Assembly (NCBI GenBank): GCA_028716975.1
Contig: JAQUOU010000018.1
Span: 1-64,000, forward strand
Direction of reading: 5' to 3'
Source of the DNA: Methylobacter sp.
GTDB lineage: Bacteria; Pseudomonadota; Gammaproteobacteria; Methylococcales; Methylomonadaceae
DNA length: 64,000 bases
Shown here: piece after piece, positions 54,961-64,000 of the stretch
Position numbering within the stretch: the stretch's first letter is position 1
How the letters are laid out: every line of letters begins with the position of its first letter
Made by a program: the position numbers and the translations under genes
Notes under the pieces: model-generated
Told to the model about the DNA's origin: nothing
What the model saw: only the letters and a program-made list of their open reading frames with translations
Database searches by the model: none

Positions 54961-56901
54961 TTAAATTTTATCTGATGAATAAGCATCCAAACGCATGGCT
55001 TTAATGATTATGGCCAGTTCATTGCGTTGCCGCTTTAACGGTTCCAGCTCCGCTTCCAGAGTGGCGATATTTTCAGCAACGCTGCCTTTTGATTCGTTGA
55101 TTTTTCTCAGCATTTGCAAACGGCTTTCAATTTGCTTTTTGTGATCTTTAATCTGATGCATTAAAGGTGTTAACACGCCGTTGCTCCATGTGATTGCGTC
55201 GGCATGCGCCTGCCCCAGAATGTTTCTGGCTTTGGCTATCAGGGTGCTGTAAAGTTTGTTTATAACAATGCTTTGCTCAGTCATTGTCGTTTTGGAGCTG
55301 GAGCGGAATACTTCGCCTTCTTCAAAAACCTGCTCGAGTTCAAACTGATATTGCTTGATAGAGAATAGTTGCGGTTCGATTTCTTTAAAACCGTATTCGT
55401 CCTTGAATTTTTTGTGTATGGCCTTTACCAGACGGCGCGTCTCATTAGTAATGTCAATGGAGTCTTGTAATAAATCCCGCAATTCATCAAATAACTTGCG
55501 GATATTTTGTTTCATTCCATAAGTGGTTAAACTTTTTGACATTTCCTGCTTGGTACTTTTGATGATGACATCGATTTTTTCCCTGGCGAATGAGTCAATC
55601 AGCATCTTGGCCTGAATATTAAAAACCCGGCGACTGGCCTGAAAATTTTCGATATTGGTCATGTAAAGATTTTGCCTGTCGCGGGTTTCGGCCATCAGTT
55701 TGCCGGTCATATCCTGATTTTGAAAGTCTATTTTCCTGAATTCCTCAAGTTGGCCGGTTCCATTCGAGAAGGAAGTATCAGTTAAATTGAATGATTCATT
55801 AGCCAGGAAACCAATGTCCCTGACCACCGAGCGCATCAGAATGTCACGCCGCTGCTTTAAGATATCATTAGCAAGATAGTTTTCTAATCCAGCCAGGCGG
55901 CTTCTAGTGAATAAGGCGTCATCGCCTTTGACTTTAGCCAACAGGGCTTGTTTGGCTGAAACAGGGAAAATTGCATTTTCATCTATTTTTAAAATAGCAG
56001 CCGAGGATTGTATTTGAGATTTAATGGAATCCTCATAACCATTTGCTCCGGCAAGGTCATCCCACATAGCGTCGATTTTATTCATTACCACCGCTAAACC
56101 CTGCTTGTTGCCGCCTCGTGCGCTGCAAACATGGTTGAGCCACATTTCCAGATCGCTTTTAGTAACGCCAGTATCTGCCGCGAGCACAAAAATGATGGCT
56201 TGAGCGCTGGGCAGCATGTTTAAAGTTAATTCCGGCTCGGTACCGAGGGCATTCAAGCCTGGCGTATCAAGAATCGATAAGCCTTCTTTTAGCAAGGGAT
56301 GAGGAAAACTGATCAAGGCATGACGCCAGCACGGTATTTCCACTTTTTCGGGATTGATAATGCCTTGCTCGGCAGCCTCGCGTTCATTCCATAAACCCAG
56401 TTTATCAGCGAGCTGCCGATCAACTTTTTTTGTTGCAACCAGCTCCTTGAAAGCTTCCTGCATTTGCGTCGGGGAGTTGCAGTTAAGATCAAATTGAGTC
56501 CATCGATCCGGCTTTTGCTTAAATTCTGCTAATGAAATATCTTCAAGACGGCTTTCAATATTCAGTAAACGGATATAACTGCCGCCAGCCTCATCGTAAA
56601 AAAGCTCTGTTGGCGACATGGTTGTGCGGCCCGGTGCTGACGGCAGCAATCTGACGCCCGAGTCTGCAAAAAACAATGCATTTATTAATTCAGTTTTGCC
56701 GCGAGAAAATTCAGCAGCAAAAGCTAAAGTAATGCGATCCGAGCTGAGGCCGGTTAAAATATTTAATATAGTATTAGTGCTGTGAGGATCATTTGTGCCG
56801 TAACGGGTACGCCACTGATGATACATTTCTATACCCTCTATCAGTTTGGCACGCCACACCGAATATTCGTGCATTTGCTCTTTAAATTCCAGATTCCTCA
56901 T
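54961..56901 (-). CDS. Dynamin-like GTPase
   Basis: 646 residues. G1 is FAAEFSRGKTELINALF (Ala in place of the first Gly of the usual GxxxxGK[ST]), G2 probably PTELFYDE, G3 LDTPGLNALG and G4 VMNKIDAMWDD. Long helical stalk regions follow (about 370-640) with a coiled coil at the end (ATLEAELEPLKRQRNELAII). Bacterial dynamin-like proteins remodel membranes or DNA-associated complexes. It is not the short Era type. Single gene, flanked by trmB and pyrE. Confidence 0.85.
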   Translation of the reverse strand: MRNLEFKEQMHEYSVWRAKLIEGIEMYHQWRTRYGTNDPHSTNTILNILTGLSSDRITLAFAAEFSRGKTELINALFFADSGVRLLPSAPGRTTMSPTELFYDEAGGSYIRLLNIESRLEDISLAEFKQKPDRWTQFDLNCNSPTQMQEAFKELVATKKVDRQLADKLGLWNEREAAEQGIINPEKVEIPCWRHALISFPHPLLKEGLSILDTPGLNALGTEPELTLNMLPSAQAIIFVLAADTGVTKSDLEMWLNHVCSARGGNKQGLAVVMNKIDAMWDDLAGANGYEDSIKSQIQSSAAILKIDENAIFPVSAKQALLAKVKGDDALFTRSRLAGLENYLANDILKQRRDILMRSVVRDIGFLANESFNLTDTSFSNGTGQLEEFRKIDFQNQDMTGKLMAETRDRQNLYMTNIENFQASRRVFNIQAKMLIDSFAREKIDVIIKSTKQEMSKSLTTYGMKQNIRKLFDELRDLLQDSIDITNETRRLVKAIHKKFKDEYGFKEIEPQLFSIKQYQFELEQVFEEGEVFRSSSKTTMTEQSIVINKLYSTLIAKARNILGQAHADAITWSNGVLTPLMHQIKDHKKQIESRLQMLRKINESKGSVAENIATLEAELEPLKRQRNELAIIIKAMRLDAYSSDKI

Positions 56902-57042
56902 GCCATGCCTTTTGCTACTAACGCCGTTCTATAAGTTAGTCGAAATATCATATTAAGGGTGTTTTTCAATAATTATTGTAGCTTATATCTAGGGAACTGT
57001 TAGATGAGGCTTTTTATTTTTGGCTGGGAAGGCGTATTTACT

Positions 57043-57678
57043 CTATATACCGTACAGGCGCTGATAGACTTTTACTGCATTTAGCCGGCCACTGGAATCA
57101 GGAGTAAAATATTCAATGATATTTTCCAGTGTTATTATTGAAATAACAGGCATTCCAAAACGAACGCTGACTTCCTCGATAGCAGAAATATCATTTTGCC
57201 CTTTTTCCTGTCTGTCCAGGGCAATTAATACGCCTGCCGGTATTGCTCCGGCATTTCTTATAATATCCACGGATTCTCTTACCGAGGTGCCGGCGGTAAT
57301 AACATCATCCAAAATCAGCACATTGCCTTGCAAGGGTGAGCCCACCAGCGTTCCGCCTTCGCCATGATCTTTTGTTTCTTTGCGGTTAAAGGCAAAAGGA
57401 ATGTCGGATGAAGTTAATTGGGCATAAGCAATCGCTGTGGCGCTGACCAAGGGGATGCCTTTATAAGCAGGGCCGTAAAGAACATCTGCTTTAATGCCCG
57501 ATTGAATTAAAGCACGGGCGTAAAATTGCCCGAGTTTTCCCAGTTGAGCCCCGGTATTAAATAACCCGGTATTGAAGAAATAAGGGCTGGTGCGGCCTGA
57601 TTTTAAAATGAATTCGCCGAATTTTAATACGCCGCATTCCAACGCATAGGAAATAAAGTCTTTTTGATAATCACGCAT
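57043..57678 (-). CDS. pyrE: Orotate phosphoribosyltransferase PyrE
   Basis: 211 residues. [20 protein letters not shown] near the start, [13 protein letters not shown] and the PRPP loop [17 protein letters not shown] are diagnostic. It adds ribose phosphate to orotate in pyrimidine synthesis. The HemW-like gene lies 47 bases upstream on the same strand. Confidence 0.97.
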   Translation of the reverse strand: MRDYQKDFISYALECGVLKFGEFILKSGRTSPYFFNTGLFNTGAQLGKLGQFYARALIQSGIKADVLYGPAYKGIPLVSATAIAYAQLTSSDIPFAFNRKETKDHGEGGTLVGSPLQGNVLILDDVITAGTSVRESVDIIRNAGAIPAGVLIALDRQEKGQNDISAIEEVSVRFGMPVISIITLENIIEYFTPDSSGRLNAVKVYQRLYGI

Positions 57679-57725
57679 GCTGTTTAAGAATGGTCAGTAG
57701 GAGTTAATTTCCGAAGATTCAGTGA

Positions 57726-58859
57726 TCACGGCATGAATTTTTCCAAAATACTGTCCAGGAAATTCCAGCCTTTTTCTGAACAATAATAGTGATTATTTTG
57801 ACTGATAATCAAGTTTTGCTTCAAACAAACAGATAAAGCAGGGTCAAGGCTATCAATAGAAAGGCCGGTTGTTGATTGATAGGATTCCAGGGTAAAGCCT
57901 TGCTTCAGGCGTAAATGATTCATGATAAATTCCAGAGGCAAATCAATGGTGGAGATTACTTCGGCACCTGCATTTTTAGGCAGGCCGCTTAAATATTGTT
58001 CGGGGCTTCTGGGTTTGAAGGTGCGAATAATATGATGAGGTAAATCCCTGGTTATTTTGCCGTGAGCACCGGCGCCGATACCCAGATAATCTCCAAATTG
58101 CCAATAGTTTATATTATGCCGGCAATGCAAGCCTGGTTGACTATAGGCTGAAATTTCATACTGCTCATAGTGATAATCTGCTAATATTTTCTGACAGGCC
58201 GTTTGTGTTTTAAAGATAGCTTCATCATCAGGCAGTTTGGGTGGGAATTTATAAAACCAGGTATTAGGTTCCAGGGTTAACTGGTAAAAAGAAATATGCG
58301 TGGGATCAAGGCTTATCGCTGTTTCAATGTCTGTTTGGCTGCTGTCAGGACTTGCTCCGGGTAAGCCAAACATCAAATCCAGGTTAAAATTTTCAAATCC
58401 TGCCTGATGGGCAATTTCAGCGGCAAGAACACCTTCTCGAGAGGAATGAACCCTACCCAGTTTTCTTAATAAGTTATCGTTGAAACTCTGAATACCGATG
58501 GATAAGCGATTTATGCCCAATGATCTGAACTCTGAAAATTTATTGCTCTCAAAAGTGCCTGGATTTGCTTCAAGCGTAATTTCCAGGCCATCATTAAGTT
58601 CAACCTGCTGTTCTATGCCGCGCAATAATCGACTTATGGATTCAGGTGAAAACAGGCTGGGAGTACCGCCACCGATAAAGATGCTATGGATGCTTCGGGA
58701 GATATTATAAAATTGCAGGTCTTTGGATAAATCATCCAGTAACGCATCAACATATTGATATTCAGGCACGTCAGCTTTAACCGCATGCGAATTAAAATCG
58801 CAATAAGGGCATTTTTTAACACACCAGGGAATATGGATATAAAGACTAAGCGGCGGCAA
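57726..58859 (-). CDS. hemW: HemW-like radical SAM protein
   Basis: 377 residues. The radical SAM cluster is CVKKCPYCDFN near residue 12, and IFIGGGTPSLFSPES, then LEITLEANPGTFE, then LGINRLSIGIQSFND follow as in HemW. A C-terminal HemW domain with GFTLESYQSTTGL is present. HemW is a heme chaperone in respiratory complex assembly, formerly called oxygen-independent coproporphyrinogen oxidase-like. Confidence 0.92.
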   Translation of the reverse strand: MPPLSLYIHIPWCVKKCPYCDFNSHAVKADVPEYQYVDALLDDLSKDLQFYNISRSIHSIFIGGGTPSLFSPESISRLLRGIEQQVELNDGLEITLEANPGTFESNKFSEFRSLGINRLSIGIQSFNDNLLRKLGRVHSSREGVLAAEIAHQAGFENFNLDLMFGLPGASPDSSQTDIETAISLDPTHISFYQLTLEPNTWFYKFPPKLPDDEAIFKTQTACQKILADYHYEQYEISAYSQPGLHCRHNINYWQFGDYLGIGAGAHGKITRDLPHHIIRTFKPRSPEQYLSGLPKNAGAEVISTIDLPLEFIMNHLRLKQGFTLESYQSTTGLSIDSLDPALSVCLKQNLIISQNNHYYCSEKGWNFLDSILEKFMP

Positions 58860-59015
58860 GGACGTTTTACGGTTTAATGTTAGATAGCGTCAGTTTAACA
58901 TTAATCCTCTTTAAAATAACGTGACGTTGCGGGTTACAACAGGCGAAACTTAAGTACCGTTTAATTTTGTCTGGTTAAGCTCATACTATTAATAATGAAT
59001 TGGAATTGAGGGTAG

Positions 59016-59675
59016 ATGCGACTTTTACTGGTTGAAGATGATGAAATTCTCGGCGATGGCCTAGTGGCTGGTTTAAAGATGGAAGGCTATGCGGTTGACT
59101 GGCTGGTTAACGGCAAGTTGGCAGATGAGGCCTTGAAAATCAATAGTTATGAGCTGATAGTATTGGATCTTAACTTGCCGGATATGGAGGGTATGGATAT
59201 TCTGCGCGCTTTAAGAAGCCGTAAAGATGAAACGCCGGTGTTAGTGTTGACTGCCAAAGATACCATTCCTGATCGGGTAGCGGGTCTGGATAGCGGTGCG
59301 GATGATTTTGTTATTAAACCGTTTGACCTGAATGAAGTCTGTGCCAGGTTAAGAGCATTGGCGAGAAGACATGAAGGCAGGAGCGCGCCTAATATTGAAC
59401 ATAAGGGTATTATTCTGGACCCTGCTTCCCATCAGGTCACCTATAACAATGAAAAGGTAGATCTGTCCCAAAAAGAATTTGAAATCCTGAGCTTTCTGAT
59501 GAGTAATATAGGCAGGGTTATTTCCCGTGCCCGGCTTGAAGAAAGCCTGTACTCATGGAGCTCCGAAATAGAAAGCAATACCGTTGAGGTTCATATTCAT
59601 TATTTACGGAAAAAGCTCGACTCTTCGATTATTCGCACTGTCAGAGGTGTAGGCTATATTATTGATGAGGATTAA
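59016..59675 (+). CDS. OmpR/PhoB-type response regulator
   Basis: 219 residues. The receiver has VEDDEI, phospho-Asp in LIVLDLNLPDMEG and Lys in VIKPFDLNE; the C-terminal winged helix has VDLSQKEFEILSFLMSN and IRTVRGVGYIID. It overlaps the histidine-kinase start (TAATG). QseB/PmrA-like in shape; target genes unknown. Confidence 0.95.
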   Translation: MRLLLVEDDEILGDGLVAGLKMEGYAVDWLVNGKLADEALKINSYELIVLDLNLPDMEGMDILRALRSRKDETPVLVLTAKDTIPDRVAGLDSGADDFVIKPFDLNEVCARLRALARRHEGRSAPNIEHKGIILDPASHQVTYNNEKVDLSQKEFEILSFLMSNIGRVISRARLEESLYSWSSEIESNTVEVHIHYLRKKLDSSIIRTVRGVGYIIDED

Positions 59676-61276
59676 TGCAGTATTCTCTTCGGCAAATTCT
59701 ATTATTTACTTTACTTACCGCATCAATGCTTATTTGGGGAATTACCGCCTATATAAGTTATAAAGTAACTCGTGATGAAGTCGCCGATTTGTTTGATGCG
59801 GAATTAGCGCAATCGGCAAAAGTGCTGTTATCTTTTGTGGAAAGCTTGCATAGCGAGGGTTCTCTTTCAAAGCAATGGAAACAGGATCAAGCCGATGAGC
59901 TTGTGCATACCCAGGCTTTAACCAATCAATACGAAAGAAAACTGGCTTTTCAGCTTTGGTCTGAAGATAACGGTTTATTGCTTCATTCGGAAAAAGATCC
60001 GAAATTTTCAGTTCATGGATTTAGTGAAAAAAATGTCGATGGTCATTTATGGCATGTGTTTGATGAGATTCTGCAAATCAATGCATTACGCCATAAGTAC
60101 GAAAGAAAAGTTGCTTTTCAGTTATGGTCCAAGAAAAATGGTTTACTGCTGCGCTCGGAAAGCGCGCCAAAATTTTCTTTTTCCACGTCATCTAATGGAT
60201 TTAGCGAAACCAATATTGATGGAAATTTATGGCATGTATTCAGTGTTGCCAATTCGACAAATGAATATGTTATTCATGTAGCCCAAAAGGAAGAGATACG
60301 AACTGAATTAACTGATGAAATTTCCACACAGTTAGTTATCCAGTTTCTTATCGGCTTACCGTTTCTGGGTATTGTTATCTGGTTAATCGTCGGTCATTCC
60401 TTAAAGCCTATTAGCCGTTTGGAAAAGCAGCTTGCCAAGCGCGAGGCCAGCTATCTCAAGCCACTTCCAATCAAAAAACTTCCCAAGGATATTATTCCAG
60501 TGGTTAATGAGATTAATAATCTATTTGCCCAGCTGGAAGAGGCTTTTGAACATGAGCGCCGTTTTACGGCTGACGCCTCGCATGAATTGAGAACGCCTCT
60601 AGCCGGATTGCTGACTCAGGCTCAGGTTGCGTTGAGAACAAATGATGATGAAGTGCGTAAACAGGCTCTTAAAAGAATTGAGCAGGCTGTCAATAGAATG
60701 ACTTATATGGTGCAGCAACTGCTGACTTTCTCGCGTATTGAATCAAGTACAGAATTTTTACCGAAAGAGATTGCTGACCTGGGCCGGGAGGTGGTGCAAG
60801 TGGTTGCTGACCTTGAGCGGGAAGCCCACAAAAAGCACATTCAAATGGAGTTTATTGAGGAGAATTCAGTATCAATTATTATTAATGCGCCATTAATTAA
60901 TATCTTAATCAGGAACATTATTGATAATGCTATCAAATACACGCCTCCCCAGGGAGCTATATTAATAAGCCTCGAAGAAAAGGGAAAGCAATTGCAATTT
61001 TGTGTTGAAGACTCAGGGCCTGGAATAGCGCCTGATCAATATGAAAATTCCCTCAAACGCTTTCATCGCTGTATTGAAACGGCGCATACTGCAAAAGGCA
61101 CAGGCCTCGGATTTTCAATTGTCCAAAGAATTGCCGCCATTCATGGCGCCGAACTCGTATTGGGGCAATCGCAATTCGGCGGCTTGAAAGTAACCATTTT
61201 ATTTCGTTTGCCGCCAAAAGCGGTGGATAAAATATGGCAGAAGAAATTAAGTTTTTTTCACGCCAGACCAAAATAG
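59675..61276 (+). CDS. Sensor histidine kinase with tandemly duplicated periplasmic domain
   Basis: 533 residues, QseC/TctE-like. TM1 is near 8-28, a periplasmic sensor spans about 29-215, TM2 is near 220-245, HisKA has DASHELRTPLAGLL, and HATPase has NIIDNAIKYTPPQ, EDSGPGIAP and GTGLGFSIV. The sensor contains two copies of a ~56-residue unit (HSEKDPKFSV, then FSEKNVDGHLWHVF versus RSESAPKFSFS, then FSETNIDGNLWHVF). The first lies at 59894-60061 and the second at 60062-60241. This unit resembles the 2CSK_N sensor region, normally single. Confidence 0.93.
   Translation: MQYSLRQILLFTLLTASMLIWGITAYISYKVTRDEVADLFDAELAQSAKVLLSFVESLHSEGSLSKQWKQDQADELVHTQALTNQYERKLAFQLWSEDNGLLLHSEKDPKFSVHGFSEKNVDGHLWHVFDEILQINALRHKYERKVAFQLWSKKNGLLLRSESAPKFSFSTSSNGFSETNIDGNLWHVFSVANSTNEYVIHVAQKEEIRTELTDEISTQLVIQFLIGLPFLGIVIWLIVGHSLKPISRLEKQLAKREASYLKPLPIKKLPKDIIPVVNEINNLFAQLEEAFEHERRFTADASHELRTPLAGLLTQAQVALRTNDDEVRKQALKRIEQAVNRMTYMVQQLLTFSRIESSTEFLPKEIADLGREVVQVVADLEREAHKKHIQMEFIEENSVSIIINAPLINILIRNIIDNAIKYTPPQGAILISLEEKGKQLQFCVEDSGPGIAPDQYENSLKRFHRCIETAHTAKGTGLGFSIVQRIAAIHGAELVLGQSQFGGLKVTILFRLPPKAVDKIWQKKLSFFHARPK
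59894..60241 (+). repeat. In-frame tandem duplication inside the histidine-kinase gene
   Basis: Units of 168 and 180 bases begin with DE(L/I) and a YERK(L/V)AFQLWS segment and end in LWHVF. The second has a four-residue insert (STSS). The copies are about two-thirds identical in protein, so the duplication is not recent. Confidence 0.85.
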
Positions 61277-61389
61277 TTAAATCATTAGTGCATATTTAAT
61301 ACAGCTCGACATGCAGAGATGATTCATAAACCGCCCTTGCAACAAGGCAGGCCAAAGCTGGCCAGAGGCACACCGCGCACCAAAATAGG

Positions 61390-62262
61390 TTAATATATTG
61401 CCAGGTTATCCGGCTCTTCAATAACATTATTAGTCAATGTTCCAATGCCCTCTATTTCAACTCTGACGATTTGCCCGGGTTTCATGTAACCGCGAGGAGT
61501 CATTTTTACCCCAACACCGCCAGGCGTGCCGGTAGCAATAATATCGCCGGGTTCCAAGGTCATCGCCTGCGATAAATAAGCAACCATTTCATAACAATTG
61601 AAAATCATGTGCCGGGTATTGGAGTCCTGCCGCTTGTCATTATCAACCCAGGTTTTAAGATTCAGGTTATGCGGATCGCTGATTTCATCGCTGGTAACTA
61701 TCCACGGCCCCAAAGGCCCTGCTGTATCGAATGATTTGCCCAGCGTGAAAGTTGGCGAGCGGAATTGCCAATCACGTACCGAAACATCATTGGCAATAGT
61801 GAAACCGGCTATTACCTGAGGCGCTTTTTCAACCGGCACATGCCGGCAGCGCTTGCCGATAACAAAAGCCAGCTCTCCTTCGTAATCCAGTTTGTCTGAT
61901 ACTTTAGGCCGGTAAATAGCGTCACCGTGCGCAATAACACAAGTGCTTTGCTTGGTAAAAAAAGTGGGATATTCAGGTTTATCACGGCCGGTTTCGGCAA
62001 TATGATCGGCATAGTTCAGGCTGATACCCAGATATTTACCCGGTCTTGGCACTGGCGCTTCCAGCTTGACTGCAGTCAGCGCAATACGCTCGAGGCCGCT
62101 ATCAATATGCCGTTGCATGGTTTCCAGTGCATGTGCGCCTGCGGCCAGAAATTCAATCATGCCGGAGGGGATTTCAGGACGGTTTTTACTGTCAACTATC
62201 GTGCCCTCAATGACCGCGCCGACACGGGTTTGGTTATTATGCGTAAAGGTTACCAGCTTCAT
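61390..62262 (-). CDS. Fumarylacetoacetate hydrolase (FAH) family protein
   Basis: 290 residues. KYLGISLNYADHIAETGRDK, metal ligands in LDYEGELAFVIGKRC, then NDVSVRDWQFRSP and IIATGTPGGVGVKMTPRGYM are conserved FAH family sites. Family members hydrolyse, decarboxylate or isomerise acyl-pyruvates and related acids, and the substrate here cannot be assigned. It is divergent from rpe. Confidence 0.9.
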   Translation of the reverse strand: MKLVTFTHNNQTRVGAVIEGTIVDSKNRPEIPSGMIEFLAAGAHALETMQRHIDSGLERIALTAVKLEAPVPRPGKYLGISLNYADHIAETGRDKPEYPTFFTKQSTCVIAHGDAIYRPKVSDKLDYEGELAFVIGKRCRHVPVEKAPQVIAGFTIANDVSVRDWQFRSPTFTLGKSFDTAGPLGPWIVTSDEISDPHNLNLKTWVDNDKRQDSNTRHMIFNCYEMVAYLSQAMTLEPGDIIATGTPGGVGVKMTPRGYMKPGQIVRVEIEGIGTLTNNVIEEPDNLAIY

Positions 62263-62391
62263 CAGATTAGCATTCCGGTATGATATAAATTGCAGCTATT
62301 GTATAACGAAGATTGCAAGACGAGATCGCAAGCCAAAAAAAAGATATAATTGATGATCTTAATGAATAGTTTAAATGACGAGGATCAGAAA

Positions 62392-63063
62392 ATGAAAGAA
62401 AACTGGATTGCTCCTTCCATCTTGTCCGCCAATTTTGCCAAACTGGGCGAAGAAGTGGATAACGTTTTATCAGCAGGCGCCGATGTTGTGCATTTTGATG
62501 TAATGGATAATCATTTTGTACCCAATCTCACCATTGGGCCGCTGGTTTGCGAGGCGCTGAGAAAGCATGGCGTTACTGCGCCGATTGATGTGCATTTAAT
62601 GGTGGAGCCGGTTGACCGGATTGTGCCTGATTTTGCCAAAGCCGGAGCCAGTATTATTACTTTTCATCCTGAAGGCTCCATTCATATCGACCGCACTTTG
62701 CAGTTGATTCATGATTGCGGTTGCAAGGCCGGCCTGGTGTTTAATCCAGGAACCCCATTGAGTCATCTGGAGTATGTGATGGATAAACTGGATATTATTT
62801 TACTGATGTCGGTCAATCCTGGCTTTGGCGGGCAATCCTTTTTACCCTCGGCGCTTACTAAATTAAGGCAAGTCAGGAAACTGATTGACGAGAGCGGGTT
62901 CGATATTCGGCTGGAAATTGACGGCGGCGTGAAAACCGACAATATCCGCGAAATTAAAGCAGCCGGTGCAGATACTTTCGTGGCCGGTTCAGCCATTTTT
63001 AACCAGCCTGATTATAAAAAAGTAATAGACGACATGCGCGCCGAATTGGCTAAAGCAGGATAA
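62392..63063 (+). CDS. rpe: Ribulose-phosphate 3-epimerase Rpe
   Basis: 223 residues from ATG 62392 (AGGA site at 62379-62384), not the upstream 62350. [20 protein letters not shown], then [23 protein letters not shown] and [13 protein letters not shown] are diagnostic. It converts ribulose 5-phosphate and xylulose 5-phosphate in the pentose/RuMP cycles, key to formaldehyde assimilation in type I methanotrophs. trpE follows without gph between. Confidence 0.96.
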   Translation: MKENWIAPSILSANFAKLGEEVDNVLSAGADVVHFDVMDNHFVPNLTIGPLVCEALRKHGVTAPIDVHLMVEPVDRIVPDFAKAGASIITFHPEGSIHIDRTLQLIHDCGCKAGLVFNPGTPLSHLEYVMDKLDIILLMSVNPGFGGQSFLPSALTKLRQVRKLIDESGFDIRLEIDGGVKTDNIREIKAAGADTFVAGSAIFNQPDYKKVIDDMRAELAKAG

Positions 63064-63122
63064 TAATGGCCCCGACCCGGCCTGATCGTTCGATTAATTA
63101 AGACAGTGCGCACTAAACGGCC

Positions 63123-64000
63123 ATGATGACTCCAGAACAATTCAATCAATACACCCGGCAGGGCTACAACCGCATCCCTGTCAGCAGGGAAATCCTGGCT
63201 GATCTGGATACGCCCTTGAGTGCTTATCTGAAACTGGCTGACGGCCCTTATTCTTATTTATTTGAATCCGTTCATGGGGGAGAACAGTGGGGACGTTATT
63301 CAATTATAGGGCTGCCCTGCAAAACAATCGTCAAAATTACCGGCAATCAAATCATTCTGGAACAAGGCGGAGAAATAGTGGAGACAGTCTTACAAGATAA
63401 TCCGCTGGTCTGGATCGAGCAATTTAAGGAACGCTTTAGAGTACCGGATATTGCCGATCTGCCCCGGTTTAATGGCGGCCTGGTCGGTTATTTCGGCTAT
63501 GAAACCATTCGCTATATTGAGCCGCGTTTGCGCGGAACCGAAAAACAGGATCCCTTGGGGTGTCCTGATATTCTGCTGATGGTTTCAGAAGACATACTGG
63601 TTTTTGATAATCTGTCCGGCAAAATGCTGCTGCTGATCCATGCCAATCCCGAGGACGATAATGCTTATAATCTCGCTGTTGGAAGGTTAAATGATTTAAC
63701 CGTCAAGCTGCGTGAGTTGAAAGCCGAACCGGAAAAGCATCCTTCAGCCAAAAGCGTTAATGAAGCTGACTTTGTTTCAGGTTTTACTCAACAAGGTTTT
63801 GAAGATGCCGTGCTCAAGGCCAAAGACTACATCATTGCCGGCGACATTATGCAAGTGGTGTTATCCCAGCGCATGTCGGTGCCTTATTCAGCCTCGCCGC
63901 TTAATTTGTACCGGGCCTTGCGCTGCCTGAATCCTTCGCCGTACATGTTTTACCTGAACCTGGACGATTTTCACATCGTCGGCTCATCGCCGGAAATACT
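63123..64000 (+). CDS. trpE: Anthranilate synthase component I TrpE (partial, runs off window end)
   Basis: At least 292 residues from ATG 63123 (or 63126). The N-terminal half reads YNRIPVSREILADLDTPLSA, then YSYLFESVHGGEQWGRYSII. The chorismate-binding part begins with DYIIAGDIMQVVLSQRMSVP and YRALRCLNPSPYMFYL. TrpE converts chorismate and glutamine-derived ammonia into anthranilate. The catalytic C-terminal sites lie past the window. Confidence 0.95.
   Translation, partial: MMTPEQFNQYTRQGYNRIPVSREILADLDTPLSAYLKLADGPYSYLFESVHGGEQWGRYSIIGLPCKTIVKITGNQIILEQGGEIVETVLQDNPLVWIEQFKERFRVPDIADLPRFNGGLVGYFGYETIRYIEPRLRGTEKQDPLGCPDILLMVSEDILVFDNLSGKMLLLIHANPEDDNAYNLAVGRLNDLTVKLRELKAEPEKHPSAKSVNEADFVSGFTQQGFEDAVLKAKDYIIAGDIMQVVLSQRMSVPYSASPLNLYRALRCLNPSPYMFYLNLDDFHIVGSSPEI

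Noticed and set aside
1-64000. CRISPR array, tRNA or rRNA genes
   Set aside because: No regularly spaced repeats with spacers, no cloverleaf pattern with CCA-end context and no rRNA-like sequence were noticed by eye.

Overview
The window looks like chromosomal DNA of a gammaproteobacterium, most likely a hopanoid-making methanotroph of the Methylococcales type (inference). Several gene orders are gammaproteobacterial: nudE next to yrfG, rhlB divergent from trxA-rho, mutY-yggX, and rpe upstream of trpE. An HpnA-type epimerase and an HpnN-type RND exporter point to hopanoids, which among gammaproteobacteria are typical of methanotrophs. No methane-oxidation gene, rRNA, tRNA or CRISPR array was seen.

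Layout. 1-2000: end of an IS21-like transposase, an orphan WYL regulator and an AT-rich gap. 2015-6274: a long Lhr helicase, followed by REP-like repeats. 6869-10877: hpnA, a YbjQ-like gene, ethanolamine ammonia-lyase eutBC and a DUF4186 gene in one direction. 11571-13404: glycosyltransferase and epimerase. 13430-13740: IS481-type remnant. 13983-16541: hpnN on the minus strand. 16693-17312: dead transposase. 17614-21755: minus-strand genes for two paralogous secreted helical proteins, a CPXCG protein, an SDR, a DUF4124 protein and a POT peptide transporter. 22201-29170: a compact moxR-DUF58-DUF4381-batA-batB-batD operon, probably an envelope stress or metalloprotein-maturation system. 29171-35905: housekeeping genes nudE, yrfG, rhlB, trxA, rho, uppP and a mutY-yggX fused frame.

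36000-42700 is a decayed region. It holds an IS1-like element with a nonsense codon, a ruined Na+/Ca2+ antiporter, a 5'-truncated GH5 glycosidase that seems inserted into the 3' end of a frameshifted DUF190 gene, a ClC-type protein lacking the usual gating glutamate, a Kef-type antiporter and an ISAzo13 remnant. 42747-51624 carries AsmA, a peroxiredoxin, an AP2-like protein, DedA, a BNR-repeat lipoprotein with a Cys cluster, and a TonB-dependent receptor. 52063-64000 is core metabolism and signalling: DAHP synthase, a ThiS-ThiG fusion, TrmB, a dynamin-like GTPase, PyrE, a HemW-like protein, a two-component pair whose sensor domain is tandemly duplicated, a FAH-family hydrolase, Rpe and the start of TrpE.

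No single new defence or mobile system stands out. The most unusual items are the ClC gate substitution, the duplicated histidine-kinase sensor, the mutY-yggX frame with an embedded Shine-Dalgarno sequence, the GH5 insertion into DUF190, and the Cys-rich lipoprotein beside a TonB receptor.
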